Positions 42,601 through 49,750 of a stretch of 64,000 nucleotides of DNA are shown here, one piece after another; position 1 is the stretch's first letter, and each line of letters opens with the position of its first letter. This DNA is from Chitinophaga sp. YR573 (lineage in GTDB: Bacteria > Bacteroidota > Bacteroidia > Chitinophagales > Chitinophagaceae). Location: assembly GCF_900110995.1 (NCBI RefSeq), contig NZ_FOJF01000001.1, positions 2,497,199 through 2,561,198 of the forward strand, read 5' to 3'. Under the pieces are notes generated by a model, which was given only the letters and a program-made list of their open reading frames with translations, ran no database searches and was not told the DNA's origin. Position numbers and translations under genes: made by a program.

Positions 42601-44262
42601 AATGTAACAGCAGATATGCCAAGCATATTAGGAATGTGTGATGCACAGGGAGCTCCGCAAAGAATGTTGCGCTGGCATTATCGTAGTCGTCATGAATCAC
42701 TGATCACATTTTCGAATCATGAATTCTATGAAAATAAACTGGTGATATTTCCTAGTCCGGGTGCAGATCAGCAAATGGGATTAGTATATCATTTATTGAA
42801 GGACGCAACCTATGATCGAGGTAAAACACGTACCAATCAAAAAGAAGCGGATGCTATCACAGCTGCTGTGATAGCACATGTACGCAAACATCCGGAAATG
42901 AGTCTAGGCGTAGTTGCTTTTAGTACTGCACAGATGCAGGCAATACAGCAGTCGCTGGAAACAGCGCGTAAAACTACACCGGATGTAGAAATGTTTTTTA
43001 AAGCACATCCGCATGAACCGTTCTTTGTAAAGAACCTGGAGAATGTACAGGGAGATGAAAGAGATGTAATTTTTATCAGCATTGGTTATGGACGTACACC
43101 GGAAGGAAATGTAAATCTTTCTTTCGGCCCTTTAAATAATGAAGGTGGAGAACGCAGATTGAATGTGTTAATAACGAGAGCGAAACAACGCTGTGAAGTA
43201 TTTACTAATCTTACTTCCGATGATATTGATCTCAGCAAAACAGAAAGTGAAGGAGTACGTGCGTTAAAAAACTTCCTCTACTTTGCACAACATGGAAAAT
43301 TACCATCTGCTTTTACAGATGGTACACCTGCGCAGGCTCCATTTGAAGATATGGTTGCAGCACAGATTACGGCAGCAGGTTACACCGTGCATAAACAGAT
43401 TGGAAGTAAAGGATTTTATATAGACCTTGCCGTGACGGACCCGGAAAATCCCGGGAAATATTTACTGGGAATAGAATGTGATGGAGCATCTTATCATACT
43501 GCACGTTCTGCCCGCGACAGAGACCGGTTACGCCAGCAGGTACTGGAAGATATGGGTTGGGAAATATACAGGGTATGGAGTACAGACTGGTTCCGTCATC
43601 CTGCGCGTGAATTGAAGAGATTACTGGATGCAATAGAAGATGCACAAAAGGTAGAGAATATTGAAGAAGATAATGTAGCCGAAGATTATACAATTATCAG
43701 GGAAACGGAAGAAGAAACAGCTCCTTTATATGAGTTGGCAGTACTACCTGTGGAAATCACTACAAAAGAATTTCATTTACATCCGTCAGATAAAATGCAA
43801 AGCTGGCTGGAAGGAATCGTTGTGGTAGAAAGCCCGGTACATACAGAAGAAGTAATCCGCCGAATGATAGAAGCTGCAGGTGTTTCCAGAGTCGGTAGTC
43901 GTATCAGGGATATACTGAAGCAGGCAATTACAAATGCAGAAAGTACGGGCAGTATTATTGTAAAAGAAGAATTCTTATGGGATGCACAGATGGAAGTACC
44001 ATCATTACGTAGCCGTGCTAATTTACCGGCAGCGTCCCGTAAACTTTCTTATATAGCGCCGGAAGAAATAATAGTAGCTGTGGAAAAAGTGGTAACAGAT
44101 GCAGTGGCAATTACAACAGTAGCAGCTATACCGATGGTGGCAAAAACATTAGGACTGAACCGTGTTACAGAAGATATAAAAAATGATATCACGGCAGTCA
44201 TTGAGCAATGCCTGAACCGTGATATTATTTATCTGGATGGAGAATGGTTAAAAGCAAAATGA
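39628..44262 (+). CDS. DUF4011-superfamily I helicase-Vsr/MTES_1575-like nuclease-DUF3320 protein (candidate defence system)
   Basis: 1544 residues. The start ASRRELLDLGLRNPLLNYH is the DUF4011 signature. Walker A GPPGTGKSQT is at about 310-319, Walker B FDEAS at about 943-947, then VVVGDSKQLPPSSFF, HYRSRHESLI, and the motif V/VI region VQGDERDVIFIS to LNVLITRAKQRC. A PD-(D/E)xK-type Vsr-like nuclease (about 1237-1325) has IDLAV, GIECDGASYHTARSARDRDR and WSTDWFRHP. DUF3320 follows at about 1397-1453. From memory, this architecture matches a single-gene antiphage candidate (called hhe in a large 2020 screen); unverified. No partner genes or mobile element adjoin it, and codon use looks like its neighbours'. 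Confidence 0.88.
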   Translation: MQESILTKLEASRRELLDLGLRNPLLNYHLPASRGVHIEEEKAVNIYEVLVKQGKAMTFLPKSGNKEIIETEAPVLLEQEEVVYDTRLQTQETVTSLQNRLLNTYYAARTSLEEQGVNILFITLGMLQWYDKDNTKEVRQAPLVLIPVSLERSSARERFRLRYTGGEVEMNLSLQAKIKTEYGILLPDMPEADEIAVAEYIQELAEVINGMPGWQVIPDAVELGFFSFGKLMLYHDLDSDLWPEDEKPGNHPILQSLFGEGFNEGKPGVSEDAFIDTETSAHEMHQVVDADGSQLLAMLAVQEGRNLVIQGPPGTGKSQTITNLIANAIGEGKKVLFVAEKMAALEVVKRRLDSIQLGDACLELHSHKANKKELHQELRRTLELGKPAIQQLQQEVTLLNDYRNELNDYCISVNTPVAQSGLTPQKIMGYLLQLREQFGNMDLPRIPIQSLSTWDARLMQRAEAIAARIEARLAETGVPSALLFWGSQLTVLTPAAEEKLLPILQLGETTTTALQHESAIIAGHIGLPMPLSRKHSMDLSFVTQLASVSPDISNVRIKHPAWLQQKEDIKELLQTGRRLSQIHKVYDEILIPEAWEQQVLEIRQNLLAYGDKWYKFIIGDYNRSKRQLAALCKAGLPKDVAGKLSCVDAILEARRLDKLIQEQETLAKELFGLRWQKGQTNWDALETATNYLTEVHKQISIGSCTTVILDYLEKNEPVERAKGYYDTLLRTMQQHGAAIENVVSSLALNELLRFRNVTPLLQRAYEEQIVLLQSWMKGLPEIHQIISWNNLAATAATEGFQPLIDIVTRWKEGYKGLKAALQRTWYEYLWEQALTEHASLRKFERSSHESAVKQFVKLDTLNLQYNRARAALKHWDGVPPLEAGGQVNVLRTEFNKKARHMPIRKLVQAAGLAIQAIKPVFMMSPLSIANFLPPGSLQFDLVIFDEASQVRPVDALGALLRGKQLVVVGDSKQLPPSSFFDSLLKEVDDEENVTADMPSILGMCDAQGAPQRMLRWHYRSRHESLITFSNHEFYENKLVIFPSPGADQQMGLVYHLLKDATYDRGKTRTNQKEADAITAAVIAHVRKHPEMSLGVVAFSTAQMQAIQQSLETARKTTPDVEMFFKAHPHEPFFVKNLENVQGDERDVIFISIGYGRTPEGNVNLSFGPLNNEGGERRLNVLITRAKQRCEVFTNLTSDDIDLSKTESEGVRALKNFLYFAQHGKLPSAFTDGTPAQAPFEDMVAAQITAAGYTVHKQIGSKGFYIDLAVTDPENPGKYLLGIECDGASYHTARSARDRDRLRQQVLEDMGWEIYRVWSTDWFRHPARELKRLLDAIEDAQKVENIEEDNVAEDYTIIRETEEETAPLYELAVLPVEITTKEFHLHPSDKMQSWLEGIVVVESPVHTEEVIRRMIEAAGVSRVGSRIRDILKQAITNAESTGSIIVKEEFLWDAQMEVPSLRSRANLPAASRKLSYIAPEEIIVAVEKVVTDAVAITTVAAIPMVAKTLGLNRVTEDIKNDITAVIEQCLNRDIIYLDGEWLKAK

Positions 44263-44601
44263 TTATACCATTATTGCTTTAAAGATCCTGCTATATAACA
44301 TTACCAGGTAGGATAATAATATCAACGTATTTAATACCAGTAGCCAGTTAATATCTGGTTCCTGGTATTTCTTTTTCATACAGAGAATGAGCAGTGTCAG
44401 AAACCCTATAAAAAGAATAACCGGAAATACCAGTGTCCATTTATTGGTAATAACAAGATGAGTATCTTCCAGACGGGCATCCCATGGTTGCTGACCCGAA
44501 ATGAAAGGGACAATACCACAGAATAACATAATAATAAATATCCTGATTGCTGTTTTAGCAGCCAGCCGGCTGTACTTTATATTTTTGCTTTCCTGTTTCA
44601 T
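44263..44601 (-). CDS. Small membrane protein of unknown function
   Basis: 112 residues with three predicted membrane helices (about 18-35, 55-75, 86-105). No family recognised. Its stop is directly next to the stop of the convergent helicase-nuclease gene. It is last in a likely three-gene minus-strand unit (MFS transporter, CruF-like protein, this gene) with gaps of -1 and 4 nt, so it probably shares their job. Confidence 0.6.
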   Translation of the reverse strand: MKQESKNIKYSRLAAKTAIRIFIIMLFCGIVPFISGQQPWDARLEDTHLVITNKWTLVFPVILFIGFLTLLILCMKKKYQEPDINWLLVLNTLILLSYLVMLYSRIFKAIMV

Positions 44602-44605
44602 ATAT

Positions 44606-45550
44606 TCAAAGTTCGGAAATTAATTTTGGCTTACGAAGATGTAACCACCAATGTATAGCGATGCCTGTCAGCAAATTTACAACACACCAGAATGTCATCC
44701 ATTTATTCTCTGCTGAAAATCCTCCTATAAATAACCAGCAGAAAAAATAGAGATGAAACCATGCAGGCACCAGCCACGTAATGGATGGTAATGCAGGGTA
44801 TTGTAGATCTCTTCGTTTTCTGAATCCTATGATGGACATTATTGGAAAAAGCACTAATAAAAAGATCAGTTTTTCTTTACTGGCAATATTGAATGTAAGT
44901 TTTAACCAATCGGAAACAGGGAAGAGCATTAACCATAATACTACCTGTGAAATCAATATGGAGAATAAGGGGGTGATAGCACGCCAGATATTTGTCTTAC
45001 TTACTTTCTCTAAGAAGCGGGCAAACAGGGAATAAAAGAATACTACGCATAACCATCCGAAGAAGTTCCCATAAGGTATGCCGAACCATTGCCCGGTAAG
45101 TGCTAATTCGGGGCTATGCATTCCCTGCCAGTCCCAATGCCACATATGCAGGCGATAGGCGACTACATCCATACTCAGATCTATACTAAGCGCCAGTAAT
45201 GCGTCGAAGGCGGCAGCAGCCCAGATACTTAATCCGCGGCTATCTGATATGAGTCTTGATGTGTAAATAATAACACCCCATCCGGCACCAATCCATACGG
45301 GGATATTATCCGGCGCATGACCCAGCATTACCAGGAACTGACCATATTTATATCCGGCGCTGCTCATAACATTTACATATTCCAGTAGCAGACCAAAGCC
45401 CAGACCGCCTAATAAATAAGCAACACTACCGACCCCTTTTTTCCATGCATGTAAGAAGCAAAGGATAAAAAGCAGATACATACAACACTCTGTTAGTGGG
45501 TAACAAAAAGATGGGGGAAAGCCATAGGGCATGTTTGAGTAAGGGAACAT
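44606..45550 (-). CDS. Polytopic membrane protein, possibly CruF/DUF422 carotenoid-type
   Basis: 314 residues, about eight membrane helices. The pattern GLGFGLLLEYVNVMSSAGYKYG, an acidic helix DALLALSIDLSMDVVA, and WHWDWQGM...GIPYGNFFGW resembles the CruF/DUF422 carotenoid 1',2'-hydratase superfamily, recognised by pattern only. No other carotenoid gene is in the window. It overlaps the MFS gene by one base (TAATG), so translation is coupled. Alternative: an unrelated membrane protein with a similar Trp/Gly-rich loop. Confidence 0.45.
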   Translation of the reverse strand: MFPYSNMPYGFPPSFCYPLTECCMYLLFILCFLHAWKKGVGSVAYLLGGLGFGLLLEYVNVMSSAGYKYGQFLVMLGHAPDNIPVWIGAGWGVIIYTSRLISDSRGLSIWAAAAFDALLALSIDLSMDVVAYRLHMWHWDWQGMHSPELALTGQWFGIPYGNFFGWLCVVFFYSLFARFLEKVSKTNIWRAITPLFSILISQVVLWLMLFPVSDWLKLTFNIASKEKLIFLLVLFPIMSIIGFRKRRDLQYPALPSITWLVPAWFHLYFFCWLFIGGFSAENKWMTFWCVVNLLTGIAIHWWLHLRKPKLISEL

Positions 45551-46836
45551 TATTTGAGTTCTTTATCAATATGCGAAGTATGCTTTGTATCGCGTACTAC
45601 AGCATATACAATGAGTGAAATAAAAATACAGATGGTTATATACCAGTAATAGAGTGATTCGTGATCGATCTTTTTAAAATACAGTGCAATGTATTCTGCT
45701 GTACCACCAAAGATAGCAACAGTAAGTGCATAGGGGAGGCCTACACCAAGTGCTCTTACTTCTGCCGGAAACATCTCTGCTTTCACCACGGCATTGATAG
45801 AAGTATATCCGCTGATGATAATCAGGGCAGATAAGATAAGTAAGAAAGCAGACCACTCTGTTGTAGTATGGCTGATAGCAGTAAGGATAGGAACAGTGAG
45901 CAACGTACCTAATATTCCAAAACTTAACAATAATGGTTTACGGCCAATCTTATCACTAAGCATACCAAACAGCGGTTGCATACATGCATAAATAAGCATC
46001 AGCCAGAAAGTTAATTCTGTTGAACGTTCTTTAGTAAGATGCACGGTATTTACCAGGAACTTCTGCATGTATGTGGTGTAAGTGTAGAAGGCAAGCGTAC
46101 CGCCCATGGTAAGGCCAATAACGGTTAATACTGCACGTGGATGTTCTTTTAAAAGCGTCAGTACAGAACCGCGTTTGGCATTATCTTTTTCTACCTGTAT
46201 AGTTTCTTTCATATGCCGCCGAATGATCAGGGCAAACAATGAGAGGCAGGCACCTATTACAAAAGGAATACGCCAGCCCCATGCATGCAGTTGTTCCGGT
46301 GTAAGGAAAACTTTTTGCAACAGCATTTGAATGCCCAGGGCTATAAGCTGTCCTCCGATGAGTGTTACATACTGAAAGCTGGAATAGAACCCGCGTCTCC
46401 CTGGTGTGGATATCTCACTGAGATAAGTAGCTGAGGTGCCATATTCACCGCCAACGCTTAGGCCTTGTAAGAGGCGGGCAGACAATAAGATAATAGGAGA
46501 TAGGATCCCGGCTACCTCGAAAGAAGGTGCCATAGCAATCATCAGACTGCCTACAGACATAAGTAGTACAGACAGCGTCATGGCCGTTTTCCTTCCGGAG
46601 CGATCTGCAATACGGCCAAACAGCCATCCTCCCACGGGGCGCATCAGGAAGCCTACGGCAAAAATAGCGGCAGTATCCAGCAACTGCGCAGTGGGGTTAC
46701 CTTTTGGGAAAAAGATGGGGGCAAAATAGAGAGCGAAGGCAGCATATGCGTACCAGTCGTACCATTCTACCAGGTTACCTATGGAGCCGGTAAAGATGGC
46801 TTTTATCCGCCAGGCGGTATCGTTTGTTTTATTCAT
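45550..46836 (-). CDS. MFS transporter, metabolite:H+ symporter type (KgtP/ProP-like)
   Basis: About 428 residues with 12 membrane helices. It starts with the MHS-family signature GSIGNLVEWYDWYAYAAFALYFAP, followed by GRIADRSGRK in loop 2-3 and RLLQGLSVGGEYG, as in alpha-ketoglutarate and proline/betaine symporters. Substrate unknown; an organic acid or osmolyte is likely. I chose the ATG at 46836 over an in-frame TTG at 46851. It is first in a coupled minus-strand unit and divergent from rpiA. Confidence 0.87.
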   Translation of the reverse strand: MNKTNDTAWRIKAIFTGSIGNLVEWYDWYAYAAFALYFAPIFFPKGNPTAQLLDTAAIFAVGFLMRPVGGWLFGRIADRSGRKTAMTLSVLLMSVGSLMIAMAPSFEVAGILSPIILLSARLLQGLSVGGEYGTSATYLSEISTPGRRGFYSSFQYVTLIGGQLIALGIQMLLQKVFLTPEQLHAWGWRIPFVIGACLSLFALIIRRHMKETIQVEKDNAKRGSVLTLLKEHPRAVLTVIGLTMGGTLAFYTYTTYMQKFLVNTVHLTKERSTELTFWLMLIYACMQPLFGMLSDKIGRKPLLLSFGILGTLLTVPILTAISHTTTEWSAFLLILSALIIISGYTSINAVVKAEMFPAEVRALGVGLPYALTVAIFGGTAEYIALYFKKIDHESLYYWYITICIFISLIVYAVVRDTKHTSHIDKELK

Positions 46837-46932
46837 AGTTGTGGGTAGCAATCAAAAATAAGAAAATCGACACATAGTCTTACGCATACAAATGTGTTAA
46901 TTCTTATATTGCCTCTTATAAAAGAGATAATC

Positions 46933-47607
46933 ATGGATGCAATTACTACAGCTAAGAAGGCAGCAGGAGAGAAGGCGGCTTCACTCATTCATCCCGGAAT
47001 GTTGGTAGGACTTGGTACAGGCTCTACTGCTTACTGGGCTATTAAGAAAATAGGAGAGATGGTAAAAGAAGGATTGAACATCCAGGCAGTAGCTACTTCC
47101 CTGGCATCAGAAAAGCAGGCCAGGGAGCTGGGCATTCCTATTACATCTTTCAGTGAAATACAACAACTGGATATAGATATTGATGGTGCAGATGAAATCA
47201 GCGAAGACCTGCAGATAATCAAAGGGGGTGGTGGATCACTGCTGAGGGAAAAGATTGTTGCGCTTGCCAGCAGGAAAAGGATCATCGTAGCTGATGAGCG
47301 TAAATATGTTAAGACCCTTGGTAAATTCCCATTACCGCTGGAAATAGTGCCTTTTGGATGGGAGCTGGTATTTAAAACATTACAGACTTTACAGGGAGTA
47401 CCTACACTTCGTACAAAAGACGATCAGCCTTATATTACTGATAATGGAAACTACATTATCGATTGTTCTTTCGGAGTAATAAAAGATCCGGTACAATTGC
47501 ATCAGCAGTTAAAATTGATTACAGGTATTGTAGAAACCGGATTGTTTCTGAACTTACAACCTACAGTAATCATTGCGTACGAGAATGGAGAAATAAAAGC
47601 CATCTAA
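46933..47607 (+). CDS. rpiA: Ribose-5-phosphate isomerase A
   Basis: Interconverts ribose-5-phosphate and ribulose-5-phosphate in the pentose phosphate pathway. 224 residues from ATG 46933, which is the usual length; a start at 46894 would add an unrelated hydrophobic leader. Motifs: VGLGTGSTAYWAI (phosphate loop), DIDGADEI with the catalytic Asp, IKGGGGSLLREKIVA, and ADERKYVKTLGKFPLPLE with the catalytic Lys. The next gene starts 9 nt downstream, so they may be co-transcribed. Confidence 0.96.
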   Translation: MDAITTAKKAAGEKAASLIHPGMLVGLGTGSTAYWAIKKIGEMVKEGLNIQAVATSLASEKQARELGIPITSFSEIQQLDIDIDGADEISEDLQIIKGGGGSLLREKIVALASRKRIIVADERKYVKTLGKFPLPLEIVPFGWELVFKTLQTLQGVPTLRTKDDQPYITDNGNYIIDCSFGVIKDPVQLHQQLKLITGIVETGLFLNLQPTVIIAYENGEIKAI

Positions 47608-47616
47608 AATCAACCT

Positions 47617-48171
47617 ATGTTATACCTGTGTATCTGCTTTATCTGGATCACATCAGAGATTATTCTGAACCGCATATTCCGTGCGGGTCAGGAAGATAAG
47701 CAGCATTCAGATCGTCGCTCCCTTATTACTATCTGGGTGACTATCATGATTGTGATGCCAGTAGCGCAATATATATCAGGCAGATATTCTAACCCTATAA
47801 ACAGTTATGAATACACGTCATACTTTGGCATGGGAATGATAGTAGCTGGTATGCTCTTCAGGTTTATAGCAGTGTATACATTGGGTAGATATTTTACGGT
47901 GAATGTAACCATCCGTAGAGATCATAAAATCATTCAGCAGGGATTGTATAAATACCTGCGTCATCCATCTTATCTGGGGTCATTATTTTCTTTTTTAGGA
48001 AATGGTTTTGCACTGAATAACTGGTATGGAATGTTGATAGTATTTATTCCGGTAACACTGGCTTTTATGAATAGGATGAGGGTAGAAGAGGAGTTGCTCA
48101 TTTCAAATTTCGGACAGGAATATATTGATTATAAAAAACGTACCTGGCGTCTGATACCGTTTGTGTATTAA
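47617..48171 (+). CDS. Isoprenylcysteine carboxyl methyltransferase-like membrane protein
   Basis: 184 residues, about five membrane helices. The C-terminal half has the ICMT/PEMT hallmark GLYKYLRHPSYLG, then RMRVEEELLISNFGQEYIDYKKRTWRLIP, which forms the SAM-binding and catalytic region. Members methylate lipids or small thiols; bacterial substrates are mostly unknown. It follows rpiA by 9 nt and ends in a strong two-way terminator. Confidence 0.88.
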   Translation: MLYLCICFIWITSEIILNRIFRAGQEDKQHSDRRSLITIWVTIMIVMPVAQYISGRYSNPINSYEYTSYFGMGMIVAGMLFRFIAVYTLGRYFTVNVTIRRDHKIIQQGLYKYLRHPSYLGSLFSFLGNGFALNNWYGMLIVFIPVTLAFMNRMRVEEELLISNFGQEYIDYKKRTWRLIPFVY

Positions 48172-48207
48172 AAGCAAAAGGCTCTCCATCGGAGAGCCTT
48201 TTGCTTT
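48171..48207. terminator. Two-way intrinsic terminator
   Basis: Perfect 17-bp stem (48171-48187 with 48191-48207), 3-nt loop. It serves the convergent ICMT-like and lipoprotein genes; it overlaps the ICMT-like stop codon by one base. Confidence 0.92.
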
Positions 48208-48223
48208 AGTTCTTCCTGTAATA

Positions 48224-48763
48224 TTATTTCAATTCTACACCAACAGTCACTCTTGTTTCATCAAAAAACAGGTTTAATGATTTAGGTTTTGTACCTGCTG
48301 GCAATCTGAATTTATTATCAGTAGATGAATTGGTAGCTTCAGCAGCAGCAGATATTGTATTGTAAGTATCGTGGGTAATGTTATTACCATTATCTAATTG
48401 TAAACGAAAATCATTAGGATTAATGTAAACGCTGTTTTCTCCTAATTTCCGCTTATTTGTTACTTCAATTTCGTAGGTAAGTTCTGTACCTGTTATTTTT
48501 CCATCTGCATCAGATAGTTGCACTGCCTTCCCATCTTTCAAGCGGACAAATGCTTCCTTATTTTTTCCCAGATAAACAGTATCAGGAGAAAATGTTACAG
48601 CATAACTTTTAGGTTCATTGGTGGGGGTATTATTAGCAGCAGCATCTTTGTTATCTGTCTGTTCAGTACTTGCCTGTTCAGAGCTCTCTGTGCTTTTCTT
48701 TCCTTTACAGGCAGCCAGAGTAATAGCAAAAATAATAGCGGACGCTAAAGCAATTTTTTTCAT
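48224..48763 (-). CDS. Lipoprotein of unknown function
   Basis: 179 residues. Signal peptide with lipobox TLAAC (Cys near 19), then a low-complexity Ser/Thr/Asn/Glu linker (about 20-50) typical of exported Bacteroidota lipoproteins, and a beta-rich domain (about 53-179) ending FFDETRVTVGVELK. No family recognised with confidence. A single gene facing a long repeat hairpin upstream. Confidence 0.7.
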   Translation of the reverse strand: MKKIALASAIIFAITLAACKGKKSTESSEQASTEQTDNKDAAANNTPTNEPKSYAVTFSPDTVYLGKNKEAFVRLKDGKAVQLSDADGKITGTELTYEIEVTNKRKLGENSVYINPNDFRLQLDNGNNITHDTYNTISAAAEATNSSTDNKFRLPAGTKPKSLNLFFDETRVTVGVELK

Positions 48764-49071
48764 CTTAAAGGGTTATTGGTTTGATTAAATGGTTTAAAAC
48801 TGCGTTGTAACAGCTAAAATGATACCAAACATAGCCGTTTAATGAAAATATAATAAGTAAAATGTGATATAGAGGTAAGGGAGTGTTCGGGAAGTCTCTA
48901 TATGTTGAGCACACGTTGAACATACCTTGGTCATACGTTGAACATACTTAGAGCACATTATTCTGTTCTATGTATGTTCAAAGGATGTTCTATGTGTGAC
49001 GCACATATAGAGACTTCCCGAACTCTCCCCAAACACTCTCCGAATACGTATTAACCAGCATATAAGACCGT
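48764..49071. other. Gap holding the large 11-bp-module hairpin
   Basis: 308 nt between the lipoprotein and Crp/Fnr genes, both on the minus strand. Most of it is the repeat at 48879-49029. The remaining about 100 nt next to the lipoprotein gene should carry its promoter; no clear box was found. Confidence 0.5.
48879..49029. repeat. Hairpin with 11-bp tandem modules (copy 3)
   Basis: Outer stem 48879-48904 with 49004-49029: 26 bp, one mismatch. The left inner arm is five 11-nt modules (48905-48959: TTGAGCACACG, TTGAACATACC, TTGGTCATACG, TTGAACATACT, TAGAGCACATT). The right arm has three modules in the opposite direction (48966-48998). The module TTGAACATACG aligns with those of copies 1 and 2 on the skeleton TTNANCNTNCG. 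No ORF or T run. Confidence 0.9.
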
Positions 49072-49638
49072 TTATTCGATCCTCAATCTGCTCAGGGTTT
49101 CTCTTGTAACCCCCAGGTACGCAGCGATTAGCGCTTTTGGTACCCTCTGAAAGAGAGACGGATATTGATCCAGTAATTGCTTGTATCGTGACTGCGCATC
49201 ATTCTGTAGCAACGCCATGATCCTTTTCTGTTGACTAAAAAAGCCGGATGTGATTTTCAGTCTGGAAAAGCGTTCCATGCTATGCATCTCCCGGCATAGC
49301 TTATCCCTGTCTGTATATGATATACGTAATAGTTCTACATCTTCGAGGCACTGGATGGTAAATGAAGACAGTTCTCGGGTTTGAAAGGCATAATAATCAG
49401 ATACCCACCAGTCTTCCATAGCAAACTGCCAGATATGTTCTTTGCCTTCATTATCCACCATGAACGTTTTGATAAGGCCTTTCAATACAAAATATTCATA
49501 ATTGACAATTTCCCCCGGGTGCAGAATGATAGCATGTTTTTTGAACCTCTTTACCTGGTAATGTGATGATATATATTCAAACTCTGTATCAGTCAGTTGG
49601 ATCAGATCTTCAAATTGTTTTTTAAGGGCAGGATACAT
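49072..49638 (-). CDS. Crp/Fnr-family transcriptional regulator
   Basis: 188 residues from ATG 49638: a cyclic-nucleotide-binding-like beta-roll (about 20-115, KKHAIILHPGEIVNYEYFVLKGLIK) and a C-terminal winged helix with KALIAAYLGVTRETLSRLRIE. No Fnr-type Cys cluster. An in-frame start at 49656 is ruled out because it lies within the TATTTTTG promoter box (49654-49661). A perfect TGTGA-N6-TCACA site lies upstream and between it and the divergent DJ-1 gene, so this protein may repress itself and activate that gene. Its ligand is unknown. Confidence 0.88.
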   Translation of the reverse strand: MYPALKKQFEDLIQLTDTEFEYISSHYQVKRFKKHAIILHPGEIVNYEYFVLKGLIKTFMVDNEGKEHIWQFAMEDWWVSDYYAFQTRELSSFTIQCLEDVELLRISYTDRDKLCREMHSMERFSRLKITSGFFSQQKRIMALLQNDAQSRYKQLLDQYPSLFQRVPKALIAAYLGVTRETLSRLRIE

Positions 49639-49653
49639 ATCAGTTATTTGCTG

Positions 49654-49661
49654 CAAAAATA
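49654..49661 (-). promoter_or_regulatory. -7 promoter box TATTTTTG for the Crp/Fnr gene
   Basis: Perfect TAnnTTTG on the minus strand. It sets the start codon at 49638, 15 nt downstream. The CRP-type palindrome lies directly upstream, between the -33 and -7 regions. Confidence 0.6.
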
Positions 49662-49669
49662 GTTCTTCC

Positions 49670-49685
49670 TGTGATGTACATCACA
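49670..49685. promoter_or_regulatory. CRP-type operator
   Basis: TGTGATGTACATCACA, a perfect 16-bp palindrome that matches TGTGA-N6-TCACA. It overlaps the Crp/Fnr gene promoter (likely self-repression) and is centred about 66 bp before the predicted start of transcription of the DJ-1/PfpI gene (a class I activator position). A further half-site lies at about 49693-49702. Confidence 0.7.
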
Positions 49686-49730
49686 TGGAATACGTGATGT
49701 ATGTCCTTGTTACCAGAGCCGCCGCCGGCT

Positions 49731-49738
49731 TAGCTTTG
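49731..49738 (+). promoter_or_regulatory. -7 promoter box TAGCTTTG for the DJ-1/PfpI gene
   Basis: Perfect TAnnTTTG, 12 nt before the ATG at 49751; a TTG about 22 nt upstream is a possible -33 element. Confidence 0.6.
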
Positions 49739-49750
49739 TGAAAAAAAGAT

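Noticed and set aside
39628..44262. Multi-gene defence island around the helicase-nuclease gene
   Set aside because: The neighbours (cls, membrane proteins, MFS) are not defence genes and no mobile-element marks were found.
46894..46932. Longer start for rpiA
   Set aside because: The added 13 residues are a hydrophobic leader foreign to this cytoplasmic enzyme.
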